NCBI GenBank assembly: GCA_005885115.1
Contig: VAXX01000463.1
Location: 1-13,854 of the forward strand
From: Actinomycetota bacterium
Lineage (GTDB): Bacteria; Actinomycetota; Actinomycetes; Mycobacteriales; Micromonosporaceae
Reading direction: 5' to 3'
Length of the DNA: 13,854 bases
Part shown: positions 6,640 through 13,854 of the stretch, in pieces
Layout: each line of letters begins with the position of its first letter
Position numbering within the stretch: the first letter of the stretch is position 1
Program-made: the position numbers and the translations under genes
The notes under the pieces: generated by a model
What the model saw: the letters and a program-made list of their open reading frames with translations, nothing else
Databases searched by the model: none
Told to the model about the DNA's origin: nothing

Positions 6640-6791
6640 ACGGGTGACCGCGGTCATAGGTATACCTAGCCGGCTCGGAAACGATCTAGGTACTCCGCGC
6701 CGGTCGAGGATAGGTAATCGCTGCCGATGGCAGGTACCCCTTACCCGACGAGCATTGGGGTCAACAACGGACCACCGAAGGAGTGAGGACG
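6640..6791 (+). promoter_or_regulatory. Regulatory leader with repeated TAGGTA motifs upstream of the small ORF and LAL regulator
   Basis: This 152-bp region has no coding frame. It begins with a perfect 12-bp palindrome TAGGTATACCTA (6657-6668), followed by TAGGTA at 6687-6692 and 6711-6716 and CAGGTA at 6731-6736, all in the same orientation. Start-to-start spacings are 30, 24 and 20 bp. A possible ECF-type promoter, GGAAAC (6678-6683) with CGGTC 17 nt on (6701-6705), overlaps the motifs, but I hold it only weakly. A strong AAGGAG site (6778-6783) ends the region, 8 nt before the ATG of the 45-aa ORF. Confidence 0.45.
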
Positions 6792-6929
6792 ATGTTGACG
6801 AACCCCGAGATGCTGTGGGACCTGGCCAGGCAGCACCAGCAGCACCTGATCGACGAGGCCGAGCGGGCGCGGGTACTGCGGGCCGCGCGGCGGTACCGGC
6901 GGGCCACCCACCGGCGCGGGGCGCACTGA
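6792..6929 (+). CDS. Small basic protein, 45 aa, function unknown
   Basis: The reading frame MLTNPEMLWDLARQHQQHL... ends in RRATHRRGAH. The start is well supported: ATG 6792 has AAGGAG 8 nt upstream, and third positions are mostly G or C. The N-terminal half is predicted to be a mixed helix (EMLWDLARQHQQHLIDEAER) and the C-terminal half is strongly Arg/His-rich, with about ten arginines in the last 22 residues. Short basic proteins of this style are common and mostly unnamed in actinomycetes. The stop at 6927-6929 lies 13 nt before the LAL regulator start, so the two genes are probably cotranscribed. It could act as a partner of the regulator or as a leader peptide controlling it; nothing in the sequence decides this. 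Confidence 0.65.
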   Translation: MLTNPEMLWDLARQHQQHLIDEAERARVLRAARRYRRATHRRGAH

Positions 6930-6942
6930 ACGCCTGGCGACG

Positions 6943-9714
6943 ATGGCCGCTGACGTCGGTACCCTGGCCAGCGTGCGGGGCACTCGCATGGGGGCCAGTC
7001 CGGTCATGGTCGGGCGCGACGACGAGCTGCGTCACCTGAGGCAGCTCGTCGCTTCCGCGCGTCCACGGGTGGCGATGGTCTCCGGCGAACCGGGGATCGG
7101 CAAGTCCCGCCTGATCCAGGAGCTGCTGGCCGGGCTGCCCGCCGGCACCGCGGTGCTGGTGGGGCAGGCCGAACCGGGGTCGCTGGGTCGCCCGTACGAG
7201 CTGCTGCTGGACGCCCTCGACGGCGCCGCCGACGCGCAACCCGAGCTGCTGGCCGGGCTGACCGACCCGGGTCGCAGCGCGGTCGAGCGGATGCATGCCG
7301 GGCTCGCCCTGGTCGCCCGGCTGATCCGGGGGCGGCCCGCGGTCGTGGTGTTCGAGGACCTGCACTGGGCCGACTCGGAGAGCGCGGCGCTGTTCGAGCG
7401 GATCGCCGAGCTGCCCGGGCCGCGCCTGCTCGTCGGCACGTATCGGCCGGAGGAGGTCACGTCCCGGCAGCCGGTCGCCGCACTGCTGGCCCGGCTGGAG
7501 CGCCGGCACGAGGTGACCCACCTGCGGCTGGAACGGCTCGGGCCCGCCGATACCTCCGCGTTGCTGGCCGGCGCCACCGGTCAACCGGTGCCGTACCGCA
7601 CCGCGATGGCCCTGCACCAGCGCACCGGCGGCAACCCGTTCTTCCTCGAGGAGCTGCTGCGCGGGCAGGACGCCGACCTGGAGACGCTGTGCGACCAGCC
7701 GCTGCCGTGGAGCCTGGCCGAGGTACTGCGCCGGCAGCTCGGCGAGCTGGACCCGGCCACCCGTACCGTCGCCGAGGCCGCCGCCGTACTCGGCCAGCGG
7801 ATCCCGTTCGACCTGCTCGCCACGGTGACCGGGGAGGCGGAGGGCGCCCTGATCGGCGCGCTGCGGGAGCTGGTGGCGCGCGGGGTGCTGGTGGAGTCCG
7901 ACAACGACGAGTTCAGCTTCCGGCACGCCCTGCTCCGGGAGGCTCTGACCGGGCAGCTCCTGGGCCGGCAGCGGCGCCGCCTGCACGAGGCCGCGCTGGA
8001 TGCCCTACTGGCCGGCGGTGAGGCCGATCCGGCGCTGGTCGCGCACCATGCCCGGGGTGCCGGCCGGTACGCCGACCTGGTGTCCGCCGCCCGTCGGGGT
8101 ACCGCGAGCTACCTGGCGATCGGCTCGGCGTACCAGGCGTTGCAGCTTGCCGAGCTGGGTCTGGAGGAGGTGCCGGAGGACATCGAGCTGCTGTCCGGCG
8201 CGGCCCGGGCGGCCTGGCTGGCCGGGCTGATCGCCGACGCGACCGGGTACGCCTGGCGCTGGCACGACCTGGCTCCCGAACCGACCGACCGGGCCGGCGC
8301 GCTGTACCTGCTGATCCGCCTGGCCTGGGAGGGCGACGAGATCGCCGAGATGGACCGGCGGACGGTCGAACTCGAAGCCCTGCTCGGCGACCTGCCACCC
8401 GGCGAGCACGAGGCCCGGGCCATGGTGGCCATCGCGCAGTCGGCGATGCTGCGCGACCGCGCCGACGAGGTACTGGACTGGACCGACCAGGCGATCTCCC
8501 TCATCGACGGGCAGGACCTGCCGGACGTACGCCTGGCCGCCCTGGTCGAGCGCGGGTCGGCGCTGGTCGCCCATCCGGGTACCCGGGCGCAGGGGCGGGC
8601 GCTGCTGGCCCGGGTCGCCGACGACGCCGAGCGCGCCGGGGAGTGGGTGCTGGCCGCCCGGGCCATCAACAACCTCGTCTTCGAGCTGCCCACCTCCTCC
8701 TCGCTCACCGAGCAGACGCTGCTGCTGGAACGGATGCGTACCGACGCCGAGCGGGCCGGCTTCGAGACGCTGGCGGTCGCGGCGTACTTCCAGGGCCGGG
8801 CCCGGCTCGCGATGGCCGAGGGCGACCTGGGCAAGGCGCTGGCCGTGCTGGACGAGGGGCGCCGGCGCGACCTGGCGTTCCTGCGCCGGGGGAGGCGGAC
8901 CGGGTACCACTCGGTGTTGTGGGCGGGGCTGTGCCTGGAGCACGGCGACCACGCGGCCGTCGGGCCGGTCATCGCCGAACTGGCCGCCGCGCCGGGCGCC
9001 GCTCCGGTCGCCCTGTCCGGGCTGCGGCTGCATCTGGCCTGCCGGCGCGGCGACGTCGCGCAGGCCACCGCGCAGCTCGACGCGTTGCTGCCCGAGCTGC
9101 TGGTCACCGGTACCGGCAACACCGGCGATCTGGCCCACGACCTGGTCTCGGCGGCGCTGTTCGCGGGGCTGCCGCGGGAGCGGGTACGGCAGCGCGCCGA
9201 CGCCCTGCTCGCCGAGGCGGGGGAGGCGGGTTGGACGGCGCTGGTCGGCGCGCAGCTCGCCGAGGCCGACGGCGACGTCGCCACCGCGCTGGACGGGTAC
9301 GCGCGGGCGGCGGGGGACGGCCAACTGCCGGCGACGGTACGGGGTACCGCCGAGGTCGGGGTGGCCCGGTGCCGGCTCGCGCTCGGCCAGGTCGAGGAGG
9401 CCACCGAGCCGGTACGCCGGGCCGAGCAGCTCCTGGCCCGGTGGGGTGGCTGGCGGGTGGCCGAGCTGACCCGGGTACGGGACCGGCTGGGCCTGGCCCC
9501 GGCCGACGGCCAGCGCGCGGTCACCGGACCGACCGCGTTGACGCCCCGGGAACGCGAGGTCGCGCTGCTGGTCGCCGACGGGCTGACCAACGCCGAGCTG
9601 GCCCGGCGGCTGTACATCTCGCCGAAGACCGCCGCCGTACACGTGTCGAGCATCCTGCACAAGCTCGGCGTGACCTCCCGGGCCGAGGTCGCCGAGGTCC
9701 TGCTGGACCGCTGA
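6943..9714 (+). CDS. LAL-type LuxR-family transcriptional regulator with AAA ATPase domain
   Basis: This is a 923-aa regulator with the classic large-ATP-binding-LuxR layout. The N-terminal NTPase has a Walker A motif GEPGIGKS (48-55, Lys54) and a Walker B region VVVFEDLHWAD with D139. A conserved GGNPFFLEELL block follows. The middle (about 360-850) is Ala/Leu-rich helical repeat sequence resembling TPRs, usually the effector-sensing part. The C-terminal LuxR HTH begins at residue 866, LTPREREVALLVADGLTNAE through SPKTAAVHVSSILHKLGV. By analogy with MalT it would bind an inducer and ATP and activate sugar-uptake genes. Its place between the two transporter sets supports local control, though this is inference. 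ATG 6943 lacks a clear ribosome binding site and may be coupled to the small ORF; ATG at 6988 or 7006 (MVGRDDEL) are alternatives. Confidence 0.9.
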   Translation: MAADVGTLASVRGTRMGASPVMVGRDDELRHLRQLVASARPRVAMVSGEPGIGKSRLIQELLAGLPAGTAVLVGQAEPGSLGRPYELLLDALDGAADAQPELLAGLTDPGRSAVERMHAGLALVARLIRGRPAVVVFEDLHWADSESAALFERIAELPGPRLLVGTYRPEEVTSRQPVAALLARLERRHEVTHLRLERLGPADTSALLAGATGQPVPYRTAMALHQRTGGNPFFLEELLRGQDADLETLCDQPLPWSLAEVLRRQLGELDPATRTVAEAAAVLGQRIPFDLLATVTGEAEGALIGALRELVARGVLVESDNDEFSFRHALLREALTGQLLGRQRRRLHEAALDALLAGGEADPALVAHHARGAGRYADLVSAARRGTASYLAIGSAYQALQLAELGLEEVPEDIELLSGAARAAWLAGLIADATGYAWRWHDLAPEPTDRAGALYLLIRLAWEGDEIAEMDRRTVELEALLGDLPPGEHEARAMVAIAQSAMLRDRADEVLDWTDQAISLIDGQDLPDVRLAALVERGSALVAHPGTRAQGRALLARVADDAERAGEWVLAARAINNLVFELPTSSSLTEQTLLLERMRTDAERAGFETLAVAAYFQGRARLAMAEGDLGKALAVLDEGRRRDLAFLRRGRRTGYHSVLWAGLCLEHGDHAAVGPVIAELAAAPGAAPVALSGLRLHLACRRGDVAQATAQLDALLPELLVTGTGNTGDLAHDLVSAALFAGLPRERVRQRADALLAEAGEAGWTALVGAQLAEADGDVATALDGYARAAGDGQLPATVRGTAEVGVARCRLALGQVEEATEPVRRAEQLLARWGGWRVAELTRVRDRLGLAPADGQRAVTGPTALTPREREVALLVADGLTNAELARRLYISPKTAAVHVSSILHKLGVTSRAEVAEVLLDR

Positions 9715-9866
9715 GTACCCGCCAGCAATCGAGAACCGCCAATGTCTTACCGCTGGGCGGAACTATGGGGTCATGGTCCTGAACGGCTCACATTACGCTA
9801 AAGCCCGCTCTGCGCCCGTAACCACGCTATTGCCCCCGGTCACCGCTCCGTACCCGACCAGCGCAC
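9715..9866. other. Intergenic region after the LAL gene, no gene seen
   Basis: No plausible coding frame or strong terminator is found. A weak stem CCGCC-N15-GGCGG (9736-9760) could mark the end of the regulator transcript. Isolated GAAC words occur at 9760-9763 and 9781-9784 and resemble the half-sites near the set B promoter. Confidence 0.35.
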
Positions 9867-9896
9867 TTGACCACTCATCGGGAGCGGACGTAGGTT
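9867..9896 (+). promoter_or_regulatory. Probable housekeeping-sigma promoter of transporter set B
   Basis: TTGACC (9867-9872) and TAGGTT (9891-9896) are separated by 18 nt, the same spacing and pattern as the set A promoter. Transcription would start near 9903, about 50 nt upstream of the SBP start. This suggests that set B, with kdgD, has its own promoter and is not only read through from the LAL gene. Confidence 0.6.
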
Positions 9897-9908
9897 GCCG
9901 GGGGCGTG

Positions 9909-9943
9909 GTTCATCAATCTGATTCTCGTTCACGAACATGAAC
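9909..9943 (+). promoter_or_regulatory. Candidate operator: cluster of GTTC/GAAC half-sites
   Basis: Just downstream of the predicted start of transcription lie GTTCAT (9909-9914), GTTC-AC-GAAC (9928-9937) and ATGAAC (9938-9943). The outer pair GTTCAT/ATGAAC forms an inverted repeat with a 23-nt interior, and the inner pair forms a tight near-palindrome. The set A promoter contains the same half-sites as GAAC-N5-GTTC. The position suits a roadblock repressor, for example of a LacI-like family, but none is encoded in the window. Confidence 0.45.
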
Positions 9944-9952
9944 GGAGGAATG

Positions 9953-11296
9953 ATGGCACGAACCGCGGCATCCGCCCGCGTCGCGGCGGCGCTGCTCGCC
10001 GCCGCCCTCACCGCTCCCACCCTGGTCGGCTGCTCGTCCGGCAACGGTCCGGGGCCGGCCAGCGCCGACGCCTCGGGCCCGTTACGGGTCTGGGCGCGCG
10101 GCGCGAACGACTCGCCCAAGGCGTACCAGGCGATCTTCGACGCGTTCACCAAGAAGACCGGGATCAAGATCGAACCCTTCTTCACCCTGACCGACTTCGA
10201 GACCAAGCTGACCGCCGCGGCCACCGCCCACAACCTGCCCGACGTGGTCGTCGACGACGCCGCCCAACTCGGCAACTTCAAGACCCAGGGGATCATCCAG
10301 CCGGTCGACAAGAGCAAGATCGCCAGCGCCGACCAGCTCACCCCGGCCTCCTGGGACTCGGCCAAAGACCTCAAGGGCGACATCTACGCGGTACCGTTCT
10401 CCGCCCAGGCCAACCTGCTGTTCATCCGGTCGGACTGGCTGGCCAAGCTCAACCTGCCGGCGCCGAAGACCTGGGACGACGTGGCGACGGTCGCGAAGGC
10501 GTTCACCACCGGCGACCCGGACGGCGACGGCAAGGCCGACACGTACGGGCTGGCGGTGCCCGGCGCCACCACCCGCGGGTACGTCTCGTGGTACTGGTCG
10601 ACGTTCTTCTGGCAGGCCGGTGGCGAATACTTCAACGGCGCGGGCGGCGGCAAGTTCACCGCCAGCGTCAACAGCCCGGCCGGCGTACAGGCGACGACGT
10701 GGTTCAAGAACCTGTTCTGTGGCCAGAAGGTGGTCCAGCCCAGCGCGCTCAACGACACCACCACCGAGACGAACAAGGCGTTCCAGACCGGGGTCACCGG
10801 GATGTACTTCACCGGCCCGTACGCGTTCGCGACGATGGACGCCACGGCGGTCAAGGGCAAGTACACCGTGGTCGCCCCGCCCGCGGGACCGGACAACGGC
10901 AAGACGCTGGCGGAGGGTACGAACATCTACCTGATGTCCGGCGGCAAGTCCAACGCCGGGAAGAAGCTCGCCGAGTTCATGATCACACCCGAGGCGCAGA
11001 AGCTGGGCATGACGGCCGTACCCTCGGCCACGATCGTCCGGCTGCCGGTCAACTCGACCGTCGACGCGGCCACCGAGCACAAGAACGACGCGCGGTGGAC
11101 GCTGGCCCAGCAGGTGTACCAGAGCAGCGGGCACTACGAGCCGGACAACATGCCCAACTGGACGGCGCTGCGGCAGGCGACCTCCGACGCGCTCAACGGG
11201 CTCCTCGCCCACTGCGGGGACCCGAAGACCAGCCTGGACACCCTCAACGACCGGCTCAACTACCTGCTCCGGCAGCAGGGCGTGGCGGCGGGTTGA
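9953..11296 (+). CDS. Carbohydrate ABC transporter solute-binding lipoprotein (set B)
   Basis: This 447-aa SBP_bac_1-type lipoprotein has a signal peptide with basic N-region (ARTAASAR), an Ala/Leu core and the lipobox LVGC with Cys27. The mature part starts LRVWARGANDSPKAY and includes FETKL...LPDVVVDDAAQLG, KTWDDVATVA, the acidic loop DPDGDGKADTYGL (from D188) and TGMYFTGPYAF. It captures an external solute for the set B permeases; linkage to kdgD hints at a sugar acid. Three in-frame ATGs exist (9938, 9950, 9953). GGAGG at 9944-9948 lies inside the longest version, so 9953 (MARTAAS) is preferred. It is a paralogue of the set A SBP over the whole length, but differs where ligands usually bind, so the substrates may not be the same. 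The TGA overlaps the next ATG by one base. Confidence 0.9.
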   Translation: MARTAASARVAAALLAAALTAPTLVGCSSGNGPGPASADASGPLRVWARGANDSPKAYQAIFDAFTKKTGIKIEPFFTLTDFETKLTAAATAHNLPDVVVDDAAQLGNFKTQGIIQPVDKSKIASADQLTPASWDSAKDLKGDIYAVPFSAQANLLFIRSDWLAKLNLPAPKTWDDVATVAKAFTTGDPDGDGKADTYGLAVPGATTRGYVSWYWSTFFWQAGGEYFNGAGGGKFTASVNSPAGVQATTWFKNLFCGQKVVQPSALNDTTTETNKAFQTGVTGMYFTGPYAFATMDATAVKGKYTVVAPPAGPDNGKTLAEGTNIYLMSGGKSNAGKKLAEFMITPEAQKLGMTAVPSATIVRLPVNSTVDAATEHKNDARWTLAQQVYQSSGHYEPDNMPNWTALRQATSDALNGLLAHCGDPKTSLDTLNDRLNYLLRQQGVAAG

Positions 11297-12231
11297 TGGC
11301 CCTGGCCCGTACCTCCGCTCCGGTCGCGTTGCCCGCCCAGCGCGACCGGAGCGGTGCCCGGCGCCGCCTCGCCTGGCCGACGCCCTGGCTGTTCCTGGCG
11401 CCGGCACTGGTGTTCTTCGCGCTGTTCAAGTTCTGGCCCAGCATCGAGGGCGTCTACCTGAGCCTGTTCCACGTCCGGCCGTACCTGGGTGACCAGTGGG
11501 TCGGCACGGCGAACTTCAGCCGGGCGCTGAGCGACCCGGTCCTGCGGTCCGCCGTCGGGCACACCGTGCTGGACGCGGCCGGTCAGGTGGCCGGCTCGAT
11601 GCTGGTCGGCTTCCTGCTCGCGCTGCTGCTGGAAGCGCCGGCGCGGCACGTGCGGATCCTGCGTACCGCCGTGTTCCTGCCGGCCGTGACGGCCATGGTC
11701 GCGGTCGCCGAACTGTGGGGCGCGCTGCTGTTCGCCGGCCCGTACGGCGCGGTCAACAGCCTGCTCGGGCACCTTGGCGTCGGACCGCTGCCGTTCCTGG
11801 ACAGCCCGGACTCGGCCCTGTGGACCGTGATGCTCGTGCAGATCTGGAAGAACGCCCCGTACGACATGGTGATCTTCGTGGCCGGTCTGGTCGGGATCGA
11901 CCGCCAGCTCTACGAGGCGGCCAGCATCGACGGCGCCGGTGCCTGGCAGCGGCTGCGCGCGGTGACCCTGCCCGCGCTGCGGCCGGTGACCACGATCGTG
12001 CTGATCCTCGGGCTGATCCGGGGCCTGCGGGTGTTCACCGAGATCTACGTGCTGACCCACGGCGGACCGGGCGGTTCGACGGAGTCGGTCGTCACCTACA
12101 CGTACAGCACGACGGTCACCGACAACGACGCCGGGTACGCCGCGGCGATCTCCACGCTCCTGCTGGTCGCCACCATCGCGCTGACCGGGGTCACGCTGTG
12201 GTGGCGGCAGCGCCGGGAGGCGGACGCATGA
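11296..12231 (+). CDS. ABC sugar transporter permease 1 (set B, MalF/UgpA-like)
   Basis: This is a 311-aa integral membrane permease. A short basic cytoplasmic leader (about 1-34) precedes the first helix (WLFLAPALVFFALFKFWPS). The HVRPYLGDQWVGTANFSRAL region matches set A, and the EAA loop reads YEAASIDGAGAWQRLRAVTL with its Glu at residue 207. The protein ends at a basic tail (WWRQRREADA). The ATG shares its A with the SBP stop (TGATG), and the TGA overlaps the ATG of permease 2 (ATGA), so SBP, permease 1 and permease 2 form a tightly coupled operon. Length and motifs are normal for an intact permease. With an intact permease 2 it would form the membrane channel of an importer. Confidence 0.9.
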   Translation: MALARTSAPVALPAQRDRSGARRRLAWPTPWLFLAPALVFFALFKFWPSIEGVYLSLFHVRPYLGDQWVGTANFSRALSDPVLRSAVGHTVLDAAGQVAGSMLVGFLLALLLEAPARHVRILRTAVFLPAVTAMVAVAELWGALLFAGPYGAVNSLLGHLGVGPLPFLDSPDSALWTVMLVQIWKNAPYDMVIFVAGLVGIDRQLYEAASIDGAGAWQRLRAVTLPALRPVTTIVLILGLIRGLRVFTEIYVLTHGGPGGSTESVVTYTYSTTVTDNDAGYAAAISTLLLVATIALTGVTLWWRQRREADA

Positions 12232-13027
12232 GCGCGACGACGCTGGGGCTGCGGCTGCCCCGACCGCCATCTTCGTCCTGCCGCTGTGGTCCATGGTCGC
12301 CACCGCGTTCAGCGCCGATCCGCCGAAGCTGGGCGAGGTGATCCTCTGGCCGCGTGGCGTCTCCGGCGGCAACCTCGGCACCGCGTGGCACTTCGGCCTG
12401 GGTCAGGGGCTGTTCAACTCGCTGGTCATCGAGGCGGTCGGGCTCACCCTGCAGATCGGGGTATCGGCGTTCGCGGCCTACGCGTTGGCCCGCAAGCGGT
12501 TCCGCGGCGCCGGGATCGTCCTGCTCGCGATCCTGGCCACGATGATGATGCCCGAGGAGGTCATCGGGATCCCGCTGTACCTGGTGCTGGGCCGGATGAA
12601 CCTGCTCGACACGTACCCGGGGCTGATCCTGCCGATCGTCGGCTGGGCGCTGCCGGTGTACGTCCTGACCGGGTTCATGAAGCGCATCCCGCTGGAGCTG
12701 GAGGAGGCGGCGCGCATCGACGGGGCGGGCGACCTGCGGATCTTCTTCCACGTGATCCTGCCGCTGTCGTTGCCCGCGCTGGGGACCTGCGCGGTGTTCG
12801 GGTTCCTGATGATCTGGGACCAGTACCTGCTGCCGCTGCTGATCGTCCAGTCGCCGAAGATGAGCACGCTCACCCTGATCGTCACCCAGCTCCAGGCCAG
12901 CCAGGAGCAGGGCGAAGGGGTACGGCTGGCGGCGGCGCTGGTGCTGATGGTCCCCAGCATCCTGATCTACCTGGGGCTCCAGCGCCTGTTCGAACGGGGA
13001 CTGCTCAGCGGTTCAGTGAAGGGATAG
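12228..13027 (+). pseudogene. ABC sugar transporter permease 2 (set B), N-terminal deletion and frameshift
   Basis: ATG 12228 overlaps the permease 1 stop and gives MSATTLGLRLPR, then the frame goes wrong and would stop at about 12341. The genuine permease sequence continues two frames away from about 12266, as AIFVLPLWSMVATAFS, and runs intact to the TAG at 13025-13027. That part includes the segment VSAFAAYALARKRFRG missing from set A, the MMMPEEVIGIPLYLV region and the EAA loop EEAARIDGAGDLRIFFHVIL. Compared with set A permease 2, about 26 fewer codons separate the start from the TAFS/GAFS position, so the first helix is mostly lost. The nearest in-frame ATG, at 12293, would begin inside that helix. 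As written, no complete permease is made; an assembly error is the main alternative. Confidence 0.8.
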
Positions 13028-13030
13028 TCG

Positions 13031-13854
13031 ATGACCGCACCACGTACCCACACCCGGCTCGCCGACCGGCTCGACGGACTGTTGTTCTTCCCGGTCACCG
13101 CGTTCGGGCCGGACGGCACCGTGGACCTGGACACGTACCTGCTGCACCTGAAGGCGCGGTTGGCGGCCGGGCCGGCGGCGATCTTCGCGGCCTGCGGTAC
13201 GGGCGAGTTCGTCTCGCTTGGGCTGGACGAGTACGCCGCGGTCGTGCGGGTCGCGGTCGAGGAGGCGGCCGGGCGGGTACCGGTGATCTCCGGTACCGGC
13301 TACGGCACCGCCCTGGCCACCGAGTACGCCCGGGCGGCCGCGGCGGCCGGCGCGGACGGTCTGCTCGTCCTGCCGCCCTACCTCGCCGACGGCGGCCAGG
13401 CCGGCCTGCTCGCCCACTACCGGGCGCTGGCCGACCGGTCGGACCTGGACCTGATCCTGTACCAGCGGGACAACGCCGTCTTCACCCCGCAGACCGTGGT
13501 CGAGCTGGCCGGGCATCCGCGCATCGTCGGCTTCAAGGACGGCCGGGGTGACCTGGACCTGATCCGCCGGATCGTCGGCGCGGTCCGGGACCGGCACGGC
13601 CCGGAAGCACTCGTGTACTTCAACGGGCTGGCCACCGCCGAGATGACCCAGTTGCCGTACCGGGCGGCCGGGGTGCCGCACTACTCGTCGGCGGTCTTCT
13701 GCTTCGCACCGGACATCGCGCTGGCGTTCAACCGGGCGTACCGGACCGGCGACGACGCGACCTGCGAGCGGCTGCTCGACGGGTTCTACCGGCCGTACGT
13801 CGAGCTCCGCGGTCAGGGCCCGGGGTACGCGGTCTGCCTGGTCAAGGCGGGCGT
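13031..13854 (+). CDS. kdgD: 5-dehydro-4-deoxyglucarate dehydratase (partial, runs off window)
   Basis: This DHDPS-superfamily enzyme converts 5-dehydro-4-deoxy-D-glucarate into 2,5-dioxopentanoate, CO2 and water, a step in glucarate, galactarate and uronate breakdown. The visible 274 residues carry family marks: LLFFPVTAF near the start, GTGEF (56-60), LLVLPPYL, YQRDN with Tyr144, GFKDGRGD with the Schiff-base Lys169, NGLATAEM and GVPHYSSAVFCFAP. The combination of YxRDN, G(F/Y)KDGxGD and PxYSSAVF separates it from ordinary DapA. The family is about 300-310 aa, so roughly 30 residues lie beyond the right edge. ATG 13031 follows AAGGGA by 6 nt and lies 3 nt after the permease 2 stop, placing it in the set B operon. 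Product 2,5-dioxopentanoate would need a semialdehyde dehydrogenase, possibly encoded next. Confidence 0.88.
   Translation, partial: MTAPRTHTRLADRLDGLLFFPVTAFGPDGTVDLDTYLLHLKARLAAGPAAIFAACGTGEFVSLGLDEYAAVVRVAVEEAAGRVPVISGTGYGTALATEYARAAAAAGADGLLVLPPYLADGGQAGLLAHYRALADRSDLDLILYQRDNAVFTPQTVVELAGHPRIVGFKDGRGDLDLIRRIVGAVRDRHGPEALVYFNGLATAEMTQLPYRAAGVPHYSSAVFCFAPDIALAFNRAYRTGDDATCERLLDGFYRPYVELRGQGPGYAVCLVKAG

Noticed and set aside
6097..7986. Long minus-strand frame across permease 2 and the LAL gene
   Set aside because: Gln/Arg/Gly/Pro-rich shadow of the LAL ATPase region, with no domain or start signal.
9895..11295. Upstream extension of permease 1 of set B
   Set aside because: It is an out-of-frame reading of the SBP gene. 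The proper permease start is the ATG at 11296, which overlaps the SBP stop.
13031..13854. Dihydrodipicolinate synthase (dapA)
   Set aside because: It shares the fold and Schiff-base lysine, but the YQRDN, GFKDGRGD and PHYSSAVF segments fit 5-dehydro-4-deoxyglucarate dehydratase better, and the operon is for sugar uptake.

Overview
The window is very GC-rich, with strong G/C preference at third codon positions. The word GGTAC/GTACC recurs throughout, as expected of an actinomycete of the Micromonosporaceae type (Micromonospora, Plantactinospora, Actinoplanes and relatives); the genus cannot be fixed from the sequence. Every function named here comes from reading motifs, not from a database search.

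The first 3.1 kb is a stress and housekeeping neighbourhood. It holds the tail of a membrane protein, a converging RsbW-type HATPase gene, and a divergently read gene for a bacterial eRF1/Pelota-like protein (Rv2629/Balon-type, linked to ribosome hibernation). After that come a small frameshifted reading frame, a strong hairpin terminator shared with a converging DUF5709 gene, and a DUF1360 membrane protein gene read divergently from DUF5709 across a palindrome-rich 73-bp gap.

From about 3.4 kb to the right edge everything reads rightward and looks like one carbohydrate-uptake locus. Set A is a lipoprotein solute-binding protein (SBP), an inner-membrane permease and a second permease. A 45-aa basic ORF and a 923-aa LAL-type LuxR regulator follow. 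Set B is a paralogous copy in the same order (SBP, permease 1, permease 2), directly followed by a 5-dehydro-4-deoxyglucarate dehydratase gene (kdgD) that runs off the window. The kdgD linkage suggests, but does not prove, that set B handles a sugar acid such as an aldarate or uronate. No transporter ATPase is encoded; actinomycete sugar importers often borrow a shared MsiK-type ATPase from elsewhere.

The most striking observation is that the second permease is broken in both sets. In A the gene lacks about 27 internal codons and changes frame. In B it lacks roughly 25 codons around the first membrane helix and also changes frame. The small ORF after the eRF1-like gene carries a one-base frame change as well. 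Either both importers have lost their second permease, or this assembly contains repeated indel errors. Both SBP genes have a TTGAC-N18-TAnnnT promoter with GAAC/GTTC half-sites at or just after it, and the LAL regulator's leader carries repeated TAGGTA/CAGGTA words. Both are candidate operators. I found no RNA genes, insertion sequences, CRISPR arrays or attachment sites.
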